Below, in pieces: positions 9,654-21,804 of a DNA stretch of 64,000 nt (position 1 is its first letter; every line of letters starts with the position of its first letter). The notes under the pieces were generated by a model, which worked only from the letters and a program-made list of their open reading frames with translations, searched no databases and was not told where the DNA came from. The position numbers and the translations under genes are program-made. The DNA comes from Auricularia sp. M13 (Eukaryota > Basidiomycota > Agaricomycetes > Auriculariales > Auriculariaceae): the NCBI GenBank assembly GCA_037042915.1, contig CM073200.1, positions 1,488,001 to 1,552,000 of the forward strand, read 5' to 3'.

Positions 9654-12159
9654 CTAACTAAACGGTCCCCAGACGATGTCGTCCAGGTACGAGAACGAGA
9701 GTTCGGGTGCGTGCTGCAGTTTCAACACCGAGTCAAAGTCGACACATGCGACAGGGGGATTGTACGGCTTCGGGCGCTTGAGAGCGCGAGCGAAACAAAG
9801 CACACGCAATACGTTGAAGCGGACGGAATGGGCCTGGGTCCTCGCAGATGCTAGGCTGAACGGCACGGCGGGAGCCCCGCGCAAAATCGTAAGAAGCTTT
9901 TGTCGATCGTCCGGGGACTGGTCAAGCAATTAGACATGGGCTCGAGTTGCGGGATACGGCGACGTACATCAGGATAAAACGACGTGGGTTCCTTCGGACT
10001 GACTGTGGGATTGCGGTGAGCGCGGTCGGCGGCGAAGGGGTCGGTGAACACGGTGACGAGGATCGTGCCGACGTTCTCGACGTGCAGGAAAAACAGGAGG
10101 TCGGCGCCAAACTGGCTGTCGGGGATGATGAACGGCCGCTGACCCGCGCGCAGCCACTCGAACACCTCGTCGGGGTGTCGCGCGGCAGATAACGCATGGT
10201 CAGACGGAGTTTCTGCTTCAGTCGTCCCTCCGAAAGAGGGAGGTAGCACGAGCTTCGCACGATGCGAGCTCCAAAATGGCGCGCCGGGGCCTTCAAACGT
10301 TAGGGTATCGTCGAGCTCTCGCCCGGAGCCCGAAAACGCCGTCCAAAGGTAGGATGCCAGACCGGCTGCAAAGTCGATGCCACGCACCGGGAGACTCGAG
10401 ACTCGACATTTGTTGCGCATGAGCGCGCTGATGTCACCGTACTGCGTGTTCAGAAGCCACGAGGCCAGGCGATAGAAAACCAGCGGCTCAAATATTCGGG
10501 CAGACGCTCTGGGTTCGCAGAAAAGGCCGATGCCGAGCTTGACGATCGCAGCGGCGTCTTCCGAGAAGATGGTTTCTTCGTCAAGGAGGGCGAATCGAAA
10601 TGTGGCTTCGCGCGCTTGAAGTTTGAGCTGGCATTCTACAATCTTGTGAGCATGCATCAGTCGGGTAGTGAAGTTACAGCGCACCGTCGAGTTGCGAATC
10701 GGTATGGATGAGCGTGTAGGGCAAGCGAACGAATTTCGTGCCTGGGCGGGAGTAACCAGTCAGGACCTCGTGCAACGAGTTCATGACGCGGTCCATCTCG
10801 CGGAACCCTTCTACCAAGACATGAGCAACGAAGAGCGCAAGGAATCTATGTCTACGAGCGTGTCATTCGGGCCGGTTTCATCGGGGCGTCGAAATCGTAC
10901 GAACCTTCCTTTCAGAAAACTATGAACCTCCGCGCAGTCCTCATCCTGAAACGTGTCGCCGAAGAAATGTCGCAAATAACGAGTAGTCTTCTCGACCGTG
11001 TCAAAACATCCCAGAGAGTACACATGCTCGAAATTTTCGTGCACGGTCGGCACATCAGTGATTGCATCCCTGACGACGTTCAGTTCCGCGTAAGTCCCAG
11101 CGACAAGGATGCGTTGACGAGGAAACGCAATAGCGAAGCAATGCACAATCTCGCGAAGGATGGGCGCCCTCGTTTTGCCGTCAGTAGAAGCAAAGTCGCC
11201 ACCGAATGATTGCATCGCTATCTGAGCTTCGTCCAGAGCGACAAACTGTAAACGGTCGCCTCGTCGAGCAACGATAGTCCGAATCTCCAACAGAAGCATG
11301 TCGAGTGAGAACGTCTTCACGTGTCTGAAGATCATGGCGAAGATCTCGGTTTGCAGTATCTCCTCTGACCGCAGTTGCAGATATAGCCATCGCCGGCGCA
11401 GTACCTTATCAGAGATACTAAGGCTGTCCCCAAGCGCACAAACCTGATCGAAGACTAGCAGTCGGGTAAGCAGGATGCTGAATATGAGTGTATGGGCGAT
11501 GCGTCGATTATGTCTGATGTGCTCTCCGGAGGAACGAGATCCCTTCCCCCGCAGAGTTAACCCGCGATTCAACGTCCGTCCGTCGAGGCTGAATTTTGGC
11601 AGATCGCTAAGCAAAATGCCCATATCCTTGGATCCATAGGGACTAATCACGTGATGCGAATAGCATGTGAAGAAAAATCCCCAGGTGCGGCTCAAGACCT
11701 CGAGCAGCAGACGGGTTTTTCCGGTCCCCGACGCATTGACGATCAGGCTGCAGAGTTGATGAATGAGCGTAAAATTGTTGAGAAAAGAATCACCTATGCG
11801 ACCTAGATTCGAGGATCGCTTCTAGACGACTGGAAAACGCATCGTCCAAGCTTTCAAGGTTGCCAATCCGATAAAGCACCAAGTCAGGGTCGTAAGGTGG
11901 GCGCTCAGGAGTGGGGAGCGCAGGTATATGCATATCCCGCAGTTCAGTTTCTTCGTCCTCTGTCCATCGAGGAGTACCGTCGGGATTGGAGCGCGGGAAC
12001 CATTCGCGTGGCTGGTCATGATCGTCTCGCAGGTAAGCCGTGATACCCTCAGCGAAACGATCGAGTAGTGGTCGGCATTTTTGAAGGATGGGCAATTCAG
12101 GAGATGCTAATTATGTTAGATGGCGGAGTTGATCGTTAAGACAGCGTACCGGACTGCAT
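9654..12159 (-). CDS. CR/Crinkler-like protein: P-loop NTPase plus restriction-endonuclease-fold domain (752 aa)
   Basis: Six exons: 12159-12150, 12106-11794, 11747-10905, 10845-10685, 10635-9968 and 9917-9654; every junction keeps frame. A short header (about residues 1-108) precedes the NTPase: Walker A NASGTGKTR at about 112-120, Walker B FVALDEAQ ending near 283, and an LVAGT motif resembling a sensor strand. A C-terminal region around IPDSQFGADLLFFL corresponds to the PD-(D/E)xK nuclease domain; its signature is much weaker than in the neighbour and it may be inactive. The tail is NVLRVLCFARALKR..PYNPPV. Family knowledge: such proteins (described by Aravind and colleagues as CR effectors derived from transposon-like NTPase-nuclease modules) are expanded in oomycetes, chytrids and basidiomycetes. 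The cellular role here is unknown. It is divergent from its paralogue at 12639. The first exon (ATG at 12159) is the least certain part. Confidence 0.7.
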
Positions 12160-12638
12160 CTGCGATATGTTTCTTAGTGTTCGAAATTGCGCGAGAAGTA
12201 GGCATACCGATGCTTGGTATGTCCGCACGTCAAAGTTAGGTCGCTACGTGCCACGACCTGGATGGTGACATAAACCCGGTAGGAGAAAGGTGAGTGATGA
12301 AGCAAGAGGCAAGTTGCGAACGCGCCGGCAGTTACCGCGACGCGCGCAAGTCCAACCGCGTCGCAAAACGCCGCGATACAAGTCGGGCGCATTACTTTGA
12401 ATCAGCCAGGCCCTGCGAGCCCGGAGCGCCTAGGGACCGGTAGCTCTAGCAGAGGCCAGCCGGGTCAGCCGAACTGATGCAGTCACCAAGTTGACTTGGG
12501 ACCCAATGGTGTGGGGCGATACGGCTGTTTTGCCGTGCGTTACGAGAACAACAGAGCAACTACATCCGTAGTGACCTTGCGACTTGGACACGTACCCCCA
12601 CCCCTCTCGCAACTCTCACAGTCTCAGGGCCTATACTC
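12160..12638. promoter_or_regulatory. Shared spacer between the two head-to-head CR-like genes
   Basis: 479 bp separate the two start codons. I see no clear TATA box or repeated element. The arrangement itself suggests co-expression. Confidence 0.35.
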
Positions 12639-15600
12639 ATGTCGAACCTAGACGATATCCAAGCAGAGCTCTCCGACATGCCAGAGCCGGCGCCTAATAA
12701 CGAAGAGCAAGATACTCTGACCGAGGCAGAGAAGGCTGCGAGGCTCGACGGCGTCTTGATGACTCTTCAACCGGCGATGAGGTACCCCGACGACCTCGCC
12801 CGAGCGCGGTTCGCTTGGTACAATGCTACGTCGACTAGCGCTCCAGAGTTCCTTACCAATGACCACTACCTCGCACCCCGCTTCATCGAATTGATGTTTT
12901 CTCTTCGCGATGCAAAGAGCTACGATAATATCAAAACTGTCGTCACACCTCTGCAGAAAGGTGAACAACCTCTAGCCGTCCCATGTATCAATAATCTTAC
13001 CCAATGCAGAGTTCAGCGCATACTCTCCTGTCGTTGTGGAACCGACTCCTATGGATATGGACGTCGAGGATGCCAAGCGTGAGCAGAGTTCCGCTTTCGT
13101 GCATCTTCTAAAAGCTTGCAGGCCTGAGGGACTCGGCTCCTCTTTCAGAGGATATCCATGGTAGGTCTTCACTTCGCAGCTGCTCTATTCTGACGTCTGT
13201 TTAGCCGACAAACGGCCACGCCCTGATGTCAAGGAAGGTGCTCAGCCTCCGCTGCATATGCATGACTGGGACGAGGTCACGGAGCCTGGAAACCCGTCGA
13301 GCACCATCTCTTCCTGTGTCGACGAGTTTCTGGATCAGTTCGAGGCTTGTATCACTGGGGCCGGCGGGATGCTTCACCCTGAGGCTGCAGCGCATGGCTA
13401 TTTCCCGGCAAATGCGTTATGGACCCCTGAGCCTGATCCGGCCAAGTGGACGCAAAAGCAGCGCGCCAGATTTGCTGAGATGCTCATTCCCAAGACACCC
13501 TCACGTGACGGAGTTGCCCGCCCTGACCTTTTGCTTTACCTTCTTGGGAACCTTGAAACGCTTGATCCCGATGTTGCTTCTCGCTTGAAGATACTCGAGG
13601 ATTCCCCGAACGAGTGGTAAGCCTACCAGTTGACAGCGGTGTTTCTCTTAGTTCATCACTCCAACAGCTTTCTTAACAACGCATCGGGGTCTGGCAAGAC
13701 TCGTTTACTGTTGGAACTCTCATGCAAGATATGGGCGTTCTACTTTACGCTTTCGTGGCAGCTATCGACGAATCCCTACGGTTCTCGTGATTTCCACGAT
13801 GCTTTTCAGATGATGAGAGATGCTCGCCGACGCGGACCGAATGGCAATGCGTTTCAGTCTATTATTGTCGACTACGAGCCCAACAGTCCGTCCGTGCAGG
13901 CAGACGTAGATCGATGGTTCTATCACTGGAGCAACAACGCCGCTATCGCAGATCACATCTACCAGCTCGTTTTTCTGGCCCGTCTGCTCATCTATCAGCG
14001 TTTCCGTCGCCTCGTTGTCAACCTTCCAGAAAATGAAGCAAAGCGCGCCTGGTGTATGCTGCAGATATGCCCTGAATACTCCGGGATGGGCTCGGATGTG
14101 TTCTGTTCTCTGCTCCGCAAGCTCACTCATCTGTCCCACGTCAGTGCGGAAGCTGAGATCGGCCGGCTCCTGGAAGAACTCAACCAGGCTGGACAGTTTC
14201 CGGAGGCCGTAATCTTTGACGAAGCTCAGGCGGCTGCGCAGGAGTGCAGCACGCTTTTCGGACGGACGCTTGCCGCGGACACAATCAGCACTCTGGGACG
14301 TTCGGGTTCCACTAATACTCCTGGCGGGGAGGGACGCAAACCGCGATTCGAAGACTACTGTCGCCCACTGTTGAAACCCCTGGTCAACAGTTTCCGTGAG
14401 CGATTCGAAGAAGGACCCCGACGATGCAAGACGTTCATTGCGGGGACGAAACTCCACCGCACGCTTGTTTCCGAAGCCTTGACTTCGTCGATAGGCAAGC
14501 CCAAGGCCTTTGATGACTTTGTCGAGTTTGGTGAACAAGATAAACCGGACAAGATTCGCACAGTCCTCGAACACTTCCTCGGCCGCGCTGTGGTGAAAAA
14601 AATCACCCTGAGCATGTGGGAGGAATTGAATTATTGGCTGCAAGGACGGTATGTCACATTTAACCCGTGTTGCCAACGCCACTTACGAGGCGCCACGCAG
14701 ACATCGCTTCATCGCTGTCTTTGTCTCTGGTGTGCTGATGGCGGGTCGGCACCCTGAGCAAATGATGAATGTCCTGAGCAACATCCTGAAGAAGCTGACA
14801 GGCCATGCTTTACTTGGGCAGAAGCATCGCGACCTGACATTCCTCAAGGTAGATTCTATTGCGCCTAGAATAATTACCGATCCTTCTTCCATCAGCGAAG
14901 GTAACTGTCTGGGTTGGTACTCGGAGGTTGTCGTTGACTGACTACGTCCGATCATAGGCCTGCGCTATCTCTTGACTCACTCCATCCTTGAGTTCATAGT
15001 TAAAGGGAAGACCCTGAGATGGGCCAGCGGCGAGCAGGAGTTGGTTGCTCTGGGTGTTGGACGGTTCGAAGCCGAAACGACCAAAGAGAAGAAGAGCGTC
15101 GTCGTCAACGAGCATCTCGTCCTGGTTACCCTATTTCACTGGCTTCATGGCGATGCGAACGACAGCCCTCTCCGCAGCTGGCTTGATCTCCACATGGCCG
15201 ACTCGCAGAGCAGCACCGCCGGCTTCGGCTTCGAGGACGTCACGCTCTTTCTCTTCTGGGACTGGTTCTCTGGAGACGGACGCCGATTGAGCGATATATT
15301 CGACTTCAGGTCGCGTCCAGTCCCCGCATGGGCTGATGAGAAGGCGCAACTCATCTCCGTCTTTCGCGAGAACGCCCCCGACGGCGAGACACACCTTGTT
15401 CACAAGCTCCACACCGGCGGGCTCTCTTATGCGGCCAACACCGCGGACGACACGTTGAACTGGTTCTTCGGGAATACACGTTGTCCGATCTTAAAGCCCG
15501 ATCTGAACTTTGGAGCGGACGTCGTCTTTGGGCTGCGCCTCGAGAGCGGAGTCGAGATACTTGTTTGTGTGCAGTGCAAGTTCTGGTCTTCCATACACCA

Positions 15601-16204
15601 CAAGGGCGAGATCGAGAAGGAGCTGTGGAAGTTATCCCCAGAAGGCTTCTACAAGGGAAGCGTGGTGAGTGGCCGGAGACCAGAAAGTCGCTGCGGTTCA
15701 CTGAATAGCACTGCAGGCATCGGACCTGAGCGAGAAACTCGGCAGGGTGCTGCAAATGTTTCGAGCGAAGACGGCCTTTGTCCAGAAACCTCATCCCGGG
15801 ACCCCGTCGCATCCAGATGTGGTGAGTTGCTCTAATGGATTGCACTTCGAGTGCGACTCATCCAGTTTGATGCCCATCAGGTGAGCTACGACCCATATCC
15901 AGCCAAATATCGAGTTTTGCGCGTTCTGGCCGCCTTCAAAGACACAATCAAAGTCCCGCAGGAGGTCTTCGAAACGGCGGCCATAGGGTGTTATCCATTC
16001 GCATTGCTGTCATCCAGCGCGATGCTGGCCGGGAGCGGCCACTTCTCCTCATTCAAGAGAGCCGTTAAGAAAGCAGAGGAGGCAGAGGAGGCTGCGCGCC
16101 AAGCTGAGGAGCAGGCACGCCAGCTTGATGCGGCCAGGAATGCGGCGCAGATTGCGAAGGACGCAGAGAAGGATTTGCGACGCTCCGGTCGTAACAAGAA
16201 GTAA
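12639..16204 (+). CDS. CR/Crinkler-like protein: header, P-loop NTPase, PD-(D/E)xK nuclease, Ala/Glu coiled tail (1052 aa)
   Basis: Nine exons: 12639-12960, 13010-13078, 13122-13160, 13205-13616, 13668-14648, 14701-14900, 14958-15664, 15717-15821 and 15881-16204; all phases agree and the frame closes at 1052 residues. The header (1-280) includes an acidic stretch and a region shared with the leftward gene (DLLLYLLGNLETLD). NTPase: Walker A NASGSGKTR at 285-293, Walker B AVIFDEAQ ending near 468, sensor-like FIAGT. Nuclease: LNFGADVVF (Asp 862) and CVQCKFW (Gln 880, Lys 882), the D-(E/Q)xK pattern of the restriction-endonuclease fold. The last roughly 45 residues are an Ala/Glu/Lys-rich predicted coiled coil ending RRSGRNKK, absent from the leftward gene. 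No signal peptide. The intact catalytic signature suggests an active DNA-directed enzyme. Whether it is an effector, an intracellular weapon or a genome-conflict protein cannot be told from sequence. Confidence 0.75.
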
Positions 16205-16646
16205 CGCCCGAGATGCATTCACATGTTCTGTGATATAGATTGTTGCTATTCGGTTCTGGCTTTTACAAACGTACTGTATTCTCGACAAAGAGGAAGGATT
16301 CCCGGAACGCTGCCGCTTCGTATCAACCTCACCCTTGCCATTTTCTGATTGTTTCACTACCAGTGTTCTCCCAGCGCTCACTGCTGCTCAAACCTCAGCT
16401 CGTGTTGTGACGTCTGTTCCGGCAACATTTTGCTGCACCGAGGTGCTTCGTACTTCTGAGAGCCAGGCGTTCCGCACCGCGACAGAAATGCATTTATTTC
16501 AGTAGCAGAATGCGGTTGATAGCGTCAACGAGTGCATATTGTACTCCGGTCTCAGAACATCAACATTGTCGTAGCGTATATGCAGGAAAGCGAAACGAAA
16601 GCAACATGTACTGTAGCAGCGCTATGAAGATGAGCCCCAAATTCTA
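16205..16646. other. Gene-free spacer with a diverged copy of sequence from 8940-9050
   Basis: The stretch at about 16320-16465 shares several blocks in the same order with about 8945-9035: a tATCAAYCTCAC block, a tGTTTCAC-like block, GTTCTCCCAGCGCTC and gAGCCAGGYGTTCC. The copies differ by an insertion. Since the 9-kb copy lies next to a membrane-protein relic, this may be another very old remnant of that family. Confidence 0.4.
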
Positions 16647-16856
16647 TCATCCAAAAGTGAGATCGGCAATTCCGGCGGATGGTCCAGCTGCTGCAGCGTC
16701 CATATCGACAAACGACACCGGAGGATTGTACGGCAGCGTGTCGCGTTCAAGTTTGAACGCGCGAGTAAAGAATAGCACCCGAAGAACCTTGTAACGCAGT
16801 GAACGTTCAGAAAGTTTCACGAATGATATGTCAGAAAAACCTGAATCGACCTGCAA
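16647..16856 (-). pseudogene. Fossil C-terminal tail of a CR-like gene
   Basis: The minus strand keeps only the family tail (SLRYKVLRVLFFTRAFKLER, then LPYNPPVSFVDMD), matching the ends of the genes at 9654-12159 and 12639-16204. It is a broken remnant consisting of one domain; the NTPase and nuclease parts are not present nearby. Confidence 0.7.
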
Positions 16857-18070
16857 TGAGCACGTCAGTTACAATCCATTGTAATACAGTTATGACGTGC
16901 CTAGGCTTGATTATATTCTTACCGCAGTCGTTGCAAGGGATTGCAACCAGGATGGCACTTTGTTACAACCTGTTGCAATTGGTCAGGGCTTCAATGTAAC
17001 ATCTTTCGGCGAGTGAACATGGTGCCCCGTGGCACTAGACCAGGGTAATAAGCCATATCATGCTGTACGGCCCGCTGCAGGCATTCGCAAACGAAGGGAG
17101 TCGTGTCGATGGACGTGGTTCGCATGCCCGAGGAACCGATGATTCCCGGCTGAACTCGGGCAGGGCTCGGAGGGGCTCGGAGCACTTCCGACTCGAAAAG
17201 GTCGCGCACGCCTCGACCTGAGGGCGCGAGTGTTGCTGGCCTGGCCTGGGAGGATGATCATTTAAGCCCGACTGCCTATAAATCAGGGAGGTCGCTCGTT
17301 CAGAAAAAAGTTCAAGTCCATCAACTCAGGCGGAGTGGGGCGGCCCTGACGCTCATCGTCGACCTTGTCGTCGACTCCTACTTTCGCGCTCTTGCCGCCA
17401 TCGACTTCGACGCGCACAACACAGCGCTCGCGGACACTGTCGCAGCGGACGACATGGCGCCTACCACGGCAGCGCTGCACCCTTGCGGCCTGGACGACGG
17501 GCTAGTGGATGGCATGCACAGCAACGCTGCTCCGTTGTGAATATCTTCTACGCCGCGGGCAAGTCCCTTCCACAAGTGTCTCTCTTGTACTGGGTGCTGA
17601 CTTAATACACCTCAGCCCAGGCTTCCGCAGCATCGTTCACCGGAATGCCTTGAATGGTGAGCAATGTTGATGTCCATCGTTTCGTTGCTGACTTCATCAT
17701 GGGCCGTCAAGACACCTGCAGGACGCGCGTTCGAGGCTCGAAGATCCGTCCGTCCAGTCCCCAAGCTGGACTGTGGCGGCTGGACCGCTGCGTCGGTGTC
17801 GGTGAGTCATTTCTAGGTAGATAGATAAGATACTTAGATAGTAGATTCAATATATCTTTCTGGATCTTGATAAGATTACGAGGACCCTGAAAGTAGCTCC
17901 GAAATCGGCCTCGGAACGAGGGAATTCAGCAATCGTTACAACAAAACTTGAGGTGGGTTGCAATCGTTGCACATCCATCGAAAACCACGACGCATAAATT
18001 ATAGCGAACTCGAAACCCGCGAAATGTTACAGCAGATTATAACGCGTTACATCGCAATGTAACAAAGCTC
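16857..18070. repeat. Segment bounded by two clusters of TTACA/TGTAA palindromes (possible non-autonomous element)
   Basis: The left cluster (16860-17000) has a nested hairpin: GCACGTCA at 16860-16867 pairs with TGACGTGC at 16893-16900, and inside it TTACAAT faces ATTGTAA; repeated TTGCAA and TGTTACAA words follow. The right cluster (about 17930-18063) ends in GTTACAT (18046-18052) facing ATGTAAC (18057-18063) and also carries GTTACA and GTTGCAA words. Between them are an AGAT-rich patch near 17818-17860 and no recognisable gene. Element boundaries and target duplications were not identified. Confidence 0.35.
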
Positions 18071-20124
18071 TAATTTTTCCGACAATCGGTCAAGTCACGT
18101 CTTGCCCACGATCCAGGACTCGACTTGAGACAGTCGCTCAGGCCCCTTACTTTCCCGTAACTTCTCCCTCGGATAGCTTACTGGCGCGGCGTGAACGGCT
18201 AGCTTTTAGGCGCCGAGCCACATTCGACTATCGCCATGCGAATGAACACTGCAGAGTCCCGCCCAGCGACCCCCTCCGCGGCAATGGGTTTTCAAGATAC
18301 GAAGGCCGCGTGTTCTTATGCAGTTGCACCTGCTACAATGGTGCTTCCTGCTGTACACATGTCTGATCTTCCTTTGGACTCGAGGCCTTTCACGTCCAGA
18401 TCCATTACCGCCCCTGACTTATCCACACTCACTTGCACCGATGCCTGCTCTGTCGCCTGCTGGGAGTACCCCACGGATTGAGGCAAGCAAGTGGCACGCT
18501 GGCGGTGTTGATCGCCCGCGGCCGCCGATTCAGCGCCGTGCTGCCACATGTCGCCGTTGGTGTCGAGCTCAGCACCGCGCCATCGGGGATGCGGCAGGCG
18601 GCTTCGTGGTCAAGGTCGAGCGAGAATTTTTGATCGCTGTCCGGATAGCGACCGTGCTGCTCGCGGACATTTGCATCGTCGCGGTACCATGCAGCCGGTG
18701 GCGAGCTTGACCAATGTGGTGGTGGACGATGCTGGGCACGGACGAGCGTGCGGTGCGCTTAATGATGGCGACGACACAGGCGACGGGGTTGTGCGCGCGT
18801 GAGCTCGCCGCGGACGGTGGGCGCGCGATGAGTGGAGAGCAACTGCCCGTGGCGCTCCATCCAGACAAGAAGCGTCGAGGAGTGTCTGGCGAGCGCCTCG
18901 CGCCCGACTACTTGTGCAAAGCGGGTCCAGGCTCGTAGGTGTCGCGAGACAGGCTCATCGTCGCGCCGACGCGACCAGCATTTCGCCCGGTTTCGCGCTC
19001 ACCACCCAGGGCGGCGTTCGCGATGCGGGCATGTGGTGTGGCCCGCGGTACTGCTGCGAAAAGTCGAACAGTCATGAACGGCGCACACGCCGAGCGAGTT
19101 ATGCGCGACGAGGCTGGACGGGAGCAACAGCAGTCGATGAGCGCCGCGGCCATGGGCGAGCGCGGCGGCGGTGAAGCGCGGGGCGCCCCGTCTGGGCTGG
19201 GACGTCGACGGCGTTGCTCTGCCAGCTGCTGTGACGCTTGCTGTGCCGTCCAGATTTTTGACGTCGACATCGTTGAGCACGACCCCGCGCTGACCGCCGA
19301 GGCTCGGTGGCTGGCGGTGACGGGCGGTGGCGGGCGGTGGCACGTCGATGAGGCGACGAGGGTGACTAGTCGACCCGTAGAGCATGTTGGTTCAGCGCTG
19401 CGTTGACAGTCAGAAAGAGCGCGACTCCGAGTGCAGAGCCAGCCACGCACCATGTCAGCTCGGGTTGGCTGCAGAAGTTCAGCACCTTTGCTGCTGGACG
19501 TGGATGTGCTGAAGTTCAGCGGCGAGTCCGGCCATGTCCGGATTCAGCAGGGTAAAGGCTGGAACCCGGAAGTGAGCTGGGCTCCGCCGTCCGATCATGC
19601 GCGGCATCTCCCGCAGTGTTGCAACGACGGTGACTGAAATAAGCAACCAACCGCTGGCAGTATATATATGGCATGATACAATGTTCCTTCTGATTGCCAA
19701 ATCCGCGTGCTACCATTCCCGCTTACAGTCTGGCTGTTCTTTTCGAAGTTCAGTCGTGTCAAATCGTGTTCACCGACGAGACAGAATCATCGGTATGTCT
19801 GGAAGTCAATGCGTTATGCGCTTTAGGATTGCCGGGCACTCATCTGTCTCTCTTCGACAGGCAGATTTTGCTTGAATAACGGACGTTGGGGGTGTTTCGT
19901 CTCTGAGGCTCTGGAGAGCCGTCGCCTACGCGGTTCTCAGGCCCACAACTGAGGAACCTCAGTTGAGGTGCTGTCGTCGCCGGGCCGAGACTGCTTGATC
20001 TAGCGCGGCGCGGACGGTGGAGCCACGTGGCGCTGTGGCTCTGTTGCTCTGCTCAGCGACGGCACCTGCACGGCATACCGCGCTGATAAGACCCCGCGTG
20101 CAATCATGGCCTGCTCTCGGCCCC
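18071..20124. other. GC-rich stretch with no recognisable gene
   Basis: Long open frames exist on both strands between about 18240 and 19700, as expected from high GC alone. Their translations are Arg/Ala/Ser-rich, and I see neither a conserved motif nor a credible splice model. A decayed gene cannot be excluded. Confidence 0.4.
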
Positions 20125-21560
20125 ATGCCCCACCGCCTGCTACCAGTCGAGCTCTGGCACCAAATTGCGCACTCGTTGCTGCGAGACGACTTGCGCCCAC
20201 TGCTTTGTGTGTCACGGACGCTGCACTCAGTCGCTCTTCGCATTCTTTTCAACCGGGTCGAGCTCTACATCGCGTCTCCCAGCACTGGGCCCAAACGCCG
20301 CGTCCGAGAGGAGGTCGCTCGAGGCTTTTTGGAGCGCGTCGGACGCGACGCACAGCTTGCACATGCTGTCGTCCGGTTGACCATCTACGCGGGTGACGGA
20401 GGGCTGCAGGGAAAGGCTGGCTGGCGTACGTCTGCCCTCACGCGTCCCCGCACTCGCATATTGATCCTCGTTGGGTGTAGAACGACTGCTAGTGCGCGCC
20501 TTGGGCAATCTGAAGCACCTGCGCAGCTTCGAGTGGATCTGCACGCCCGACTCGTACATCCCGCTCTCCAAGCGGATCGTCACAGAGCTCATCGCATGCT
20601 GCCCCGACCTGGACACCTTCGCGTACATCTGCGGCGCGCAAGACGACTCCGCGTCGTACGGCTTCGACCGTCTGCGCGGGCTGCGGATGCTGACGCTGTC
20701 GAGTCCCCGTATAGACAACTCACTGGACGACGTGATCAAGGCCAACAGCACCTCCCTGCGGTCGCTCACGTTCTCGGCCCCCTTCGTTTCGTCTGACATT
20801 TTCGACGAGAGTCTGGGAGGACTCGAACACATCGGGATCTACCAAGGCCTCCGCCCGCCTCTACTCCACGGCATCTTCGCCCACTGCGCCCATTTGGAGT
20901 CGCTGACTCTCTATGCGTCCTCTCCGGCGGACTATTCGGCTGCAGCTTTCGAGACGGCGCCGACCATGCCGCATTTGAGCACTCTACGACTTGTTGGTGT
21001 TGGGCCGGCGCTCGCGGCCCCACTCGCGCGCTTTCTGCACGTTCTGCCCAGGCTGCGCAGGCTATACGTAGCAGATCGCGCGCCGTCTCTCCACACGCCG
21101 GATTGGAGCCCGTTGCTGGATGCCCTGGTACGGAAGGACGCGTCGCCGCTCACGGCGCTTGGCATGGACCTTCTGCCTCCCGTCGAAGGCGATTCGTTTA
21201 CGGACGCGCTGCCCGCGCTGCCCAAGACGCTGCGCGCGCTTGCTGTGCGCGGGACAAACGCCTTGCGGGTACGTTTGTCCGCCTGCATCCTGACTTGTAA
21301 GCTGACTATCGGCGCACCAGTTTATCGATGCGGATGCTGCGCTGCACAACATCGAGGCGCTCCACATGGCCACCTATGCTGCCGATGCTGGCAGCGTGGA
21401 AGATGCTGGTACAGCAGCGGCCTGTGCGTTCGACGCGCATGCGGCACTGAACTTCATCGCATGCGACGCGTGGGCTGGTGGACCATTCGCGCGCCCTTGC
21501 AGCGCTCTGAGCAGCGCGGCGGAAGACGACTACACCTGGCTCACCGCCATGATGGAATGA
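20125..21560 (+). CDS. F-box/leucine-rich-repeat-like protein (442 aa)
   Basis: Three exons: 20125-20425, 20481-21268 and 21321-21560; junctions GTACGT..GTAG and GTACGT..CCAG keep frame. The N-terminus is a basidiomycete-type F-box (LLPVELWHQIAHSLLRDDLRPLLCVSRTLHSVA), which in this family binds Skp1 of SCF ubiquitin ligases. The rest is a run of irregular leucine-rich repeats (LKHLRSFEW, LRGLRMLTLSSP, LGGLEHIGIYQG, CAHLESLTLYAS, MPHLSTLRLVGV), the usual substrate-recognition part. The final exon is Ala-rich with no repeat. No membrane or secretion signal. The start was placed at the ATG immediately before the F-box. The substrate is unknown; such genes are very numerous in Agaricomycetes. Confidence 0.8.
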
Positions 21561-21749
21561 TGGTGGTGGTTGTTCATTATATCTTAAGTGTACTATTGAC
21601 GGGCGGGTCCCTCACTTCTTGCAGTTGTACTCTAATGTACGGCCTTCGCACATAATGGGACATCGGATGGGATAATCTGGCATAGCATTTCACAGGACCA
21701 GAGCAAACGAGAGCAACAAAACAGAGTCCAAAGCGGGGTCAAGGCGCAC

Positions 21750-21768
21750 TTTCTTTCTTTCTTTCTTC
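21750..21768. repeat. (TTTC)n microsatellite
   Basis: Short CTTT/TTTC run in the spacer just downstream of the zinc-finger gene's stop codon. Confidence 0.8.
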
Positions 21769-21804
21769 TTCTCTATGTTCCCGTTCTGGCGCGCGCACAG
21801 CTCG

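Noticed and set aside
13762-14682. 306-codon antisense frame opposite the CR-like NTPase
   Set aside because: The sense strand carries Walker A and B in frame with six other exons; the antisense frame is a shadow.
16500-16640. Possible small RNA or gene between the 16.3-kb repeat and the fossil tail
   Set aside because: No structure, promoter or reading frame could be supported.
18908-19453. 181-codon minus-strand frame and overlapping plus-strand frame in the 18-19.7 kb region
   Set aside because: Both strands are open, translations are low-complexity, and there are no motifs or plausible introns.
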